Shown here one piece after another: positions 6,652 to 11,297 of a DNA stretch of 11,297 bases. The stretch comes from an uncultured Clostridia bacterium (GTDB lineage Bacteria; Bacillota; Clostridia; Oscillospirales; Acutalibacteraceae). Each line of letters starts with the position of its first letter. Position 1 is the stretch's first letter. The DNA lies in contig CALBKQ010000006.1 of the NCBI GenBank assembly GCA_937895645.1, positions 1-11,297 of the forward strand. The letters are read 5' to 3'. A model generated the notes under the pieces. The model worked only from the letters and a program-made list of their open reading frames with translations, did no database searches and was not told the DNA's origin. Position numbers and translations under genes: made by a program.

Positions 6652-7887
6652 TTATTTGTTTTTCTTTAACGCCCTTACAATTTCATTAAATTTTGGTGGT
6701 TTGCCGTACATTAAAATGCCTATTCTGTAAATCGCAACTGCAAGGCGTCCTACACCATAAATTGAAATTATCAGTATTATAATTGAAATAAGTGCTTCAA
6801 GGTGACTTGCGGTGCCCATACAGATTCTAGCAAACATAGCCATTGGTGCAGTAAACGGAATATATGACAATACGTTTATCAATACACTGTCAATATTATC
6901 GGCGCTCATAAATGATATTGTAATTACAAAACTTACAATGAATGTGAACATAACAGGCATTGTAAGAGTGCCAACATCTTCAAGTTTTGATGCCATTGAC
7001 CCCATAGCACCGTTTAAGAAAGCATAAAGAGCAAATCCCAAAACAAAGAATATAACTGTATAAATAATAACTGATGGAGAAATGTTCATAAACATTGATA
7101 ACACTTCGTTGTCGGCAAGGTAATCTTTGTTAATTGCTATACAGATTACACCCCACAAAAGCAATGCGGTAATCTGAGCAAGCCCTGCAACGCCTGTGCC
7201 TATGACCTTGCCGAAAATAAGACTTTTTGGGTTTGCAGATGTAATAAGTAATTCCATAGCCCTTGAACTCTTTTCTGTTGCAACACTTTGTGCTACAAGT
7301 TGACCATAAATAAGCACAGCCATATAAAGCACCATCATAAGAAGATAAGCGTGGAAAAAGCTTTGGGTCTGGTCCTGACCAACGATAATAGACTCACTTG
7401 TAACAAAAGCACTTGAAAATTCTGCGATTTCATTGGGCGAGAGTCCTGCATTGGCAAGATAATTCGACTTGTATGAGGTCAGCAGAATTTCATTGATTAT
7501 ATATGATGTTGTATCATAAAGTCCTAGATTATCAACAACATAATTATATTCAAGAGGTGAGTCAATAACGATTGCCATTTTGTAATCTTCGTTAATTACA
7601 AGGTCTTTGACTTTTTCAAGGTCATATTTGTCAACGGTGATTTCATAATCAGTCAACGCAGATTTCAAAGCATCTGTAAGAGCTTCGTCGCCTGAATTGT
7701 TTACAATAAGAAGGCTTGGAACTGTATCGTCTCCAAAATTCAATGAAATATCTTTACCGTTTGCAAGTCTGGGGAAGAATGCAACTATTGTAATAATAAA
7801 GGCTAAAGCCAAAGTAAGACCAATAAAAATCTTGTTCTTTATAAAATTGATAAATTCAAACTTAAATACTGTAAAAAACTGTTTCAT
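6652..7887 (-). CDS. ABC-2 type export permease (NatB/YhaP-like)
   Basis: A 411-residue membrane subunit of an ABC exporter. Seen: an N-terminal cytoplasmic KFEFINFIKNK stretch, a first helix at about 19-38, a large extracytoplasmic domain at about 40-178, then a cluster of about five to six helices (near 180-200, 228-252, 272-295, 308-327 and 365-392). The motif VATEKSSRAMELL after the second helix is typical of this permease family (ABC2_membrane_3), whose members include the sodium exporter NatB and YhaP. GGAGGGG precedes the start, and its ATG overlaps the TGA of the ATPase gene in an ATGA, indicating translational coupling in a two-gene operon. Transported substrate is not evident; sodium, peptides or toxic compounds are all possible. 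The gene ends toward the bidirectional terminator at 6501. Confidence 0.93.
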   Translation of the reverse strand: MKQFFTVFKFEFINFIKNKIFIGLTLALAFIITIVAFFPRLANGKDISLNFGDDTVPSLLIVNNSGDEALTDALKSALTDYEITVDKYDLEKVKDLVINEDYKMAIVIDSPLEYNYVVDNLGLYDTTSYIINEILLTSYKSNYLANAGLSPNEIAEFSSAFVTSESIIVGQDQTQSFFHAYLLMMVLYMAVLIYGQLVAQSVATEKSSRAMELLITSANPKSLIFGKVIGTGVAGLAQITALLLWGVICIAINKDYLADNEVLSMFMNISPSVIIYTVIFFVLGFALYAFLNGAMGSMASKLEDVGTLTMPVMFTFIVSFVITISFMSADNIDSVLINVLSYIPFTAPMAMFARICMGTASHLEALISIIILIISIYGVGRLAVAIYRIGILMYGKPPKFNEIVRALKKNK

Positions 7888-8795
7888 ATCTGCCCCTCCG
7901 TATATGATACAAAAATCTCGTTAAGAGTAGGCTCTTTAACTGCAAACCCGTCAATAGAGTTGCCAAATTGTGAAAGAGTTTCCATAAGTTTGTCCTTGAA
8001 GTTTTCGTCTTTCAGGGTTACTATGACTTTATCTTCGTTAACTGAAACACGCTTAATAAAGTCAGGCTCTGAAGTTTTAAGAAAATCCTCAACAGTCATA
8101 GCATTTTCTGTTGTAATTTCAATGATGTTTCTCGCGTAACTGCGTTTGATTTCTTTGATTGACCCACCAAGAACAATTTTACCACCATTAAGTATTAAAA
8201 TCTCATTGCAAAATTCCTCAATATAGTTCATCTGGTGGCTTGAGAAAAGCACAAGTTTGCCATCTTTGATTAAATCTTTAACCAAATCTTTAAGGAGTGA
8301 CGCGTTAACAGGGTCAAGTCCTGAAAATGGCTCGTCAAGAATAATCAAATCGGGATTTGTAATAAGAGTTGCAATGAGTTGTACTTTCTGCTGATTACCT
8401 TTTGATAGTGTATCAAGTCTGCGATTTTTATATTCTTCAATTTCAAGACGCTTAAAAAGTGCATTTGCATTACTTATAGCAGTCTTTTTGTCAACCCCCT
8501 GAAGTGAGGCGAAATATACCAACTGCTCCATAATTTTGTGTTTTGGGTATAGCCCACGCTCTTCGGGTAAATAACCTATACGGATTTTTTGTTTGCTTAT
8601 AGATTTTCCGTCAAGATAGACTTCTCCGCTATCGGCACCAAAAACATCCATAATAATACGGATAAGTGTGGTTTTACCTGCACCGTTGCGACCTAAAATG
8701 CCAACAGCTTTTCCGCTTTCGGCAGAAAATGAAATACCTTTAAGCACTTGTTTTTCGCCAAAACTTTTTGTAACGTTGTTTATTGTTAAAATCAT
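7884..8795 (-). CDS. ABC exporter ATP-binding protein (NatA/YhaQ-like)
   Basis: A 303-residue ATPase that powers the adjacent ABC-2 permease. Seen: Walker A GRNGAGKT (35-42), a Q-loop region replaced by the GYLPEERGLYPKHK stretch (74-87) usual for this subgroup, signature LSKGNQQK (130-137), Walker B IILDEP (151-156) and H-loop His187. The C-terminal extension after about 225 fits the DUF4162 domain of NatA/YhaQ-type subunits and ends in VKEPTLNEIFVSYT. The start at 8795 (MILTINNV) is preferred because AGGTGA lies 9 nt upstream; the in-frame ATG at 8816 overlaps the -10 box and cannot be used. First gene of a two-gene operon, sharing 4 bp with the permease. Catalytic motifs are intact, so the exporter should be active. 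Confidence 0.95.
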   Translation of the reverse strand: MILTINNVTKSFGEKQVLKGISFSAESGKAVGILGRNGAGKTTLIRIIMDVFGADSGEVYLDGKSISKQKIRIGYLPEERGLYPKHKIMEQLVYFASLQGVDKKTAISNANALFKRLEIEEYKNRRLDTLSKGNQQKVQLIATLITNPDLIILDEPFSGLDPVNASLLKDLVKDLIKDGKLVLFSSHQMNYIEEFCNEILILNGGKIVLGGSIKEIKRSYARNIIEITTENAMTVEDFLKTSEPDFIKRVSVNEDKVIVTLKDENFKDKLMETLSQFGNSIDGFAVKEPTLNEIFVSYTEGQI

Positions 8796-8814
8796 AGATT
8801 TATCACCTGAAATC

Positions 8815-8826
8815 ATTTTACCATAC
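8815..8826 (-). promoter_or_regulatory. Extended -10 promoter of the ABC exporter operon
   Basis: On the minus strand AGTATGGTAAAAT places TGG before TAAAAT (8815-8820). The -35 region is poor (TTTTAC at a 17-bp distance). The predicted leader is only about 13 nt. Confidence 0.6.
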
Positions 8827-8860
8827 TTAATTAAAAAGTAAAATATAAATTCTGTAAGAA

Positions 8861-8896
8861 TTTTGTAATAATTATTAAGGTTTTGTAATTATTATT
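8861..8896 (+). repeat. Two-copy direct repeat with 20-bp period in the divergent control region
   Basis: TTTTGTAATAATTATT (8861-8876) recurs as TTTTGTAATTATTATT (8881-8896), 15 of 16 bases identical and exactly 20 bp apart. It sits between the ABC operon promoter and the -35 of the ligase-like gene, so a shared regulator could bind here. AT-rich composition lowers confidence. Confidence 0.55.
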
Positions 8897-8922
8897 GAAA
8901 AATGTAGATTTTCCTATATAAT
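8895..8922 (+). promoter_or_regulatory. Promoter of the O-antigen ligase-like gene
   Basis: TTGAAA (8895-8900) and TATAAT (8917-8922) are 16 bp apart. A second TATAAT at 8923-8928 is too far from the -35. The leader is about 23 nt. Confidence 0.75.
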
Positions 8923-8951
8923 TATAATGATGAAGTATGGGAGTAATTATA

Positions 8952-10421
8952 ATGGAATCTGTTTTTAAGTCAGAAAAAGCTCAAAACAGAATACAGAATA
9001 TCAGAGCATTCCTCATAAGTGACAGGTGGATTGCTGTTTTGTTCTGCCTTGCGGGAATAATTACAACGGCATCTTCATATTTACCTGAGGCGAAAATTGA
9101 AATTCTTGGTACAATATTTTTTGCCTATATTATTGGTATAACAATAGTTTTGAGTAACGACCTTATGGCAGGACTCATACCATTTATGTTCACATATTTG
9201 ATTGCTATAAGGTGTTATGACTCTTTTGATGACTTTATGCAATATAAGTGGTTGGCATTACCGCTTATTCCAATGGTTTTATTTAATGTTATTGCTTACT
9301 GGAAACCACTTACAACAAAAGGTTCACAATTCAAACCTATGGTGTTTGTATCAGCATCAATTCTTTTAGGTGGTATAGGGTTTATCTCACCACAAGAGTA
9401 TTTTTCAGGCACATCAATTTACCACATGTTAGGTTTAGGCTTTGGAATGGTGTTGATTTACTCTTATTTCTATGCACATATAAGCGTAAGAAAAGACTAT
9501 TCACTTCTCAATATGCTTACCAAAATTATGGTAGTAGCTGGTTGCTTTGCAGCATTTATGGTGATTTCGCATTACCTTATAAATATCAATGACGTTCTTG
9601 ACCGACAAGGTCTTCTTTATATTCAATGGCGAAATAACCTTTCAACAATTATTATGATTACAATGCCATTTGCATTTTTAATGGCAAACCAGAAATCTTA
9701 TGCAACCGTGTTCGGATTTATATTCTACTTTGCACTTTTGCTTACAGGCTCACGCGGGGGAATGGTTTTTGGCTCTGTTGAGATTGTAATGTGTATTGTT
9801 ATGTATATGCTTTATGACCGTAGACGCCGACTGGCTTATGTGTTCATAATCATTTGTCTTTTATTTGGTTTTCTTGCGTTTTCACCACAGGTTACACAGT
9901 TTTTAGGCTATACTCTTGATAGATTGTTTACTGCTGTTAACGGATTCCTTATGGGTGAAAGTACAGAAGTCAGAGCAATTCATTATGCCCGTGGTATAAA
10001 CGATTTCCTTACACAACCAATTTTTGGTACGGGACTTGGCTATATGGGTAACCGTGATGTTCATGCATCAAAAGAGTTTGCGCTTTGCTGGTATCATTGT
10101 GAGCCTATTCAAATTGCAGCAAGTTTTGGCGTTGTTGGTATTGTTGCGTTTGTGTATCAGTTTATTCGAAGAAATATGCTTATATGGAAAAAGGCTACAC
10201 TTTTTAATATGACAATTTTCTTGTCATATATAAGCCTTGAAATGATGTCACTTGTAAATCCGGGTATTCTTTGCCCGTTGCCATATCTGTTGCTTATTAC
10301 ATTGTTTATGGTTGTGGTTGAAAAGTGTGATGACGGTGAGTATCAAGAGAAACTTTATATTCGTAAAAAACGAGAATTACCTAAGCTATCTAAAATAAAA
10401 GAATTAAAAGAAAAGGCTTGA
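8952..10421 (+). CDS. O-antigen ligase/polymerase (Wzy_C)-family membrane protein
   Basis: A 489-residue polytopic membrane protein of the O-antigen ligase family, enzymes that join or polymerise lipid-linked glycans on the outer face of the membrane. Seen: about ten to twelve hydrophobic helices, RNNLSTI (227-233), TGSRGG (265-270), a loop with REIH-like RAIHYARGINDF (341-352), PIFGTGLGYMG (356-366) and WYHCEPIQIAASFGVVG (380-396). His382 corresponds to the essential His in the long periplasmic-type loop of WaaL enzymes. The tail after 457 is charged and cytoplasmic. The start at 8952 is preferred over ATG 8937 because GGGAG lies 8 nt upstream. No other glycan gene is nearby, so the glycan (capsule, wall polysaccharide or teichoic acid) is unknown. 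It forms a single-gene unit, divergent from the ABC operon. Confidence 0.88.
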   Translation: MESVFKSEKAQNRIQNIRAFLISDRWIAVLFCLAGIITTASSYLPEAKIEILGTIFFAYIIGITIVLSNDLMAGLIPFMFTYLIAIRCYDSFDDFMQYKWLALPLIPMVLFNVIAYWKPLTTKGSQFKPMVFVSASILLGGIGFISPQEYFSGTSIYHMLGLGFGMVLIYSYFYAHISVRKDYSLLNMLTKIMVVAGCFAAFMVISHYLININDVLDRQGLLYIQWRNNLSTIIMITMPFAFLMANQKSYATVFGFIFYFALLLTGSRGGMVFGSVEIVMCIVMYMLYDRRRRLAYVFIIICLLFGFLAFSPQVTQFLGYTLDRLFTAVNGFLMGESTEVRAIHYARGINDFLTQPIFGTGLGYMGNRDVHASKEFALCWYHCEPIQIAASFGVVGIVAFVYQFIRRNMLIWKKATLFNMTIFLSYISLEMMSLVNPGILCPLPYLLLITLFMVVVEKCDDGEYQEKLYIRKKRELPKLSKIKELKEKA

Positions 10422-10438
10422 CAATCAGGCCTTTTTTT
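10411..10438 (+). terminator. Terminator of the ligase-like gene, overlapping the next promoter
   Basis: AAAAGGCTTGA pairs with TCAGGCCTTTT (one T-G pair) around a CAA loop, followed by T's. The stop codon TGA (10419-10421) lies inside the stem, as does the TTGACA of the rpsF promoter. Confidence 0.85.
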
Positions 10439-10446
10439 GTTACAAT
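10418..10446 (+). promoter_or_regulatory. Promoter of the rpsF-ssb operon
   Basis: TTGACA (10418-10423) and TACAAT (10441-10446) are 17 bp apart, a near-consensus strong promoter. The spacer contains the 3' arm and T-tract of the preceding terminator. The predicted transcript starts near 10453. Confidence 0.85.
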
Positions 10447-10452
10447 TCATAT

Positions 10453-10535
10453 TTGCTATGGATAATTTTATTCAATCCATATCCTTCCTCCCAAGGAGAG
10501 TTTGGGGGGCAAAGTCCACAAGGAGGTGTAAAAGA
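10453..10535 (+). promoter_or_regulatory. rpsF leader with possible structure around the ribosome binding site
   Basis: The 83-nt leader has a TATGGAT/ATCCATA hairpin (10457-10463, 10475-10481). It also has a CCTCCC run (10487-10492) that can pair either with GGGGGG (10504-10509) or with the GGAGG of the real ribosome site (10522-10526), and a decoy AAGGAG at 10493-10498. S6:S18 autoregulatory leaders are known in front of rpsF, but the CCG triplet that marks them is absent here, so the known motif is not called. Confidence 0.45.
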
Positions 10536-10814
10536 ATGTCAAAGTATGAGACTATTATGGTTTTCTCACTTAGCCATGGTGAAGAAGCTGCAAAAGAGCT
10601 TGTAGAAAAATTTAAGGCTCTTATGGAATCAAACGGCACTCTTGAAAGCGTTGATGAGTGGGGCAAGAGAAGACTTGCTTACCTTATCAATGATGAAGCT
10701 GAAGGTTACTATGTTCTCTATAATTATGAGGCAAATCCTGAGTTCCCAGCTGAGCTTGAAAGAATTGCAAAAATTACTGACGGTGTTCTCAGAACATTAG
10801 TAGTTAAGAAGTAA
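10536..10814 (+). CDS. rpsF: 30S ribosomal protein S6
   Basis: A 92-residue protein of the small ribosomal subunit that binds 16S rRNA together with S18 in the platform. Seen: the typical start MSKYETIMVF, the EEWGKRRLAY-like segment (SVDEWGKRRLAYLIN, 38-52), GYYVLYNYEA (57-66) and a C-terminus with RIAKITDGVLRTLVVKK. Length is normal for S6 without the long acidic tail. The start at 10536 has a full AAGGAGGTG 8 nt upstream; the frame stays open to 10437 but that stretch is leader, not coding. It is followed after 15 nt by ssb in the widespread rpsF-ssb-rpsR order, so rpsR is expected just past the right edge. No oddities. Confidence 0.97.
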   Translation: MSKYETIMVFSLSHGEEAAKELVEKFKALMESNGTLESVDEWGKRRLAYLINDEAEGYYVLYNYEANPEFPAELERIAKITDGVLRTLVVKK

Positions 10815-10829
10815 TCGGAGGAAAATAAG

Positions 10830-11297
10830 ATGATTAATACTGTAGTTCTTATGGGTAGATTAACATTTGACCCCGAGCTTCGTACAACACCATCAGGTGT
10901 TTCAGTAGTTCGCTTTCAGGTTGCTGTAGACAGAAGTTACCAGAAAGCAGGCGAAGAAAGAAAAGCTGACTTTATTGATGTTACTGCATGGCGTCAAACT
11001 GCTGATTTCGTTTCTCGTTACTTTCACAAAGGTTCTATGATTGCTATTGAAGGTTCACTTCAGACAGATAACTTCACAGACAAAGACGGAAACAAGAGAA
11101 AGTCAGTTCAGGTTATTGCAAATAATGTTTCATTCTGCGGAAGCAAGAGTGAAGGCGGTAACAATACTTATGCAGCTGCAAGACCAGAATCAGCACCAGC
11201 TGTTTCTTATCAGAGTGCAGACGCAGGTAGCTTTTCAGTTTTACCCGATGACAACCAGGGATTTCCTTTCGGCGCAGATGATGACGAAGGACTTCCA
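10830..11297 (+). CDS. ssb: Single-stranded DNA-binding protein, cut by window edge just before its end
   Basis: The protein coats single-stranded DNA in replication, repair and recombination and recruits partners through its C-terminal tip. Seen in the 156 residues present: OB-fold MINTVVLMGRLTFDPELR through about residue 104, with Trp54 and Phe60 as DNA-stacking candidates and VDRSYQK (33-39) and the FTDKDGNKRKSVQVIA strand (82-97). A Gly/Ala/Ser-rich linker (105-138) and the acidic tip DDDEGLP at the very edge follow. The family tip usually ends in Pro-Phe, so probably a single Phe codon and the stop are missing. GGAGGA precedes the start by 7-8 nt. It lies 15 nt after rpsF in the same operon, the housekeeping copy. 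Confidence 0.97.
   Translation, partial: MINTVVLMGRLTFDPELRTTPSGVSVVRFQVAVDRSYQKAGEERKADFIDVTAWRQTADFVSRYFHKGSMIAIEGSLQTDNFTDKDGNKRKSVQVIANNVSFCGSKSEGGNNTYAAARPESAPAVSYQSADAGSFSVLPDDNQGFPFGADDDEGLP

Noticed and set aside
7884..7887. Gene overlap as a sign of frameshift or fusion
   Set aside because: The ATGA overlap is a normal coupling arrangement, and both proteins are full length.
10437..10535. 33-codon N-terminal extension of S6
   Set aside because: It overlaps the promoter and leader; S6 always begins near MxKYE, and a full ribosome site precedes 10536.

Overview
The window looks like chromosomal DNA of a low-GC Gram-positive anaerobe, most likely a gut clostridium of the Oscillospiraceae/Ruminococcus kind. 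This is inferred from AT-rich coding DNA, strong AGGAGG-type ribosome binding sites, clean sigma-A style promoters, simple hairpin/T-tract terminators, a secreted CotH-family protein with a Thr/Asp/Asn-rich stalk, and an rpsF-ssb ribosomal operon. No phage, transposon, CRISPR, tRNA or rRNA is visible.

Left part, minus strand (1-3600): the first 398 residues of a P2-type cation-pumping ATPase run off the left edge. Its leader carries a clear yybP-ykoY (manganese) riboswitch whose 3' strand overlaps an intrinsic terminator. The riboswitch sits directly behind a consensus promoter. This arrangement points to manganese-induced metal export. Upstream lies a monocistronic CotH-kinase-fold surface protein with a signal peptide and a C-terminal membrane anchor, with its own promoter and terminator.

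Middle, plus strand (3590-6530): an asparaginase-fold protein in its own transcription unit appears to lack the usual catalytic lysine. It is followed by a two-gene phosphate uptake operon, a PiT permease and its DUF47/PhoU-like partner, with a promoter in front and a bidirectional terminator behind. A 15-codon reading frame with a good ribosome binding site follows this terminator and is recorded as a tentative micro-gene.

Right part (6650-11297): a minus-strand, translationally coupled ABC exporter pair of the NatAB/YhaQP type diverges from a plus-strand O-antigen ligase/polymerase-like membrane protein. The shared control region contains a 20-bp-period direct repeat. The terminator of the ligase gene physically contains the -35 box of the next promoter. 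That promoter drives rpsF (S6) and ssb, and ssb is cut by the window edge just before its last residue.

The window is mostly ordinary housekeeping and transport genes. The most informative items are the riboswitch-pump unit, the asparaginase homologue with an altered active site, the terminator/promoter interleave, and several palindromes or repeats at promoters.
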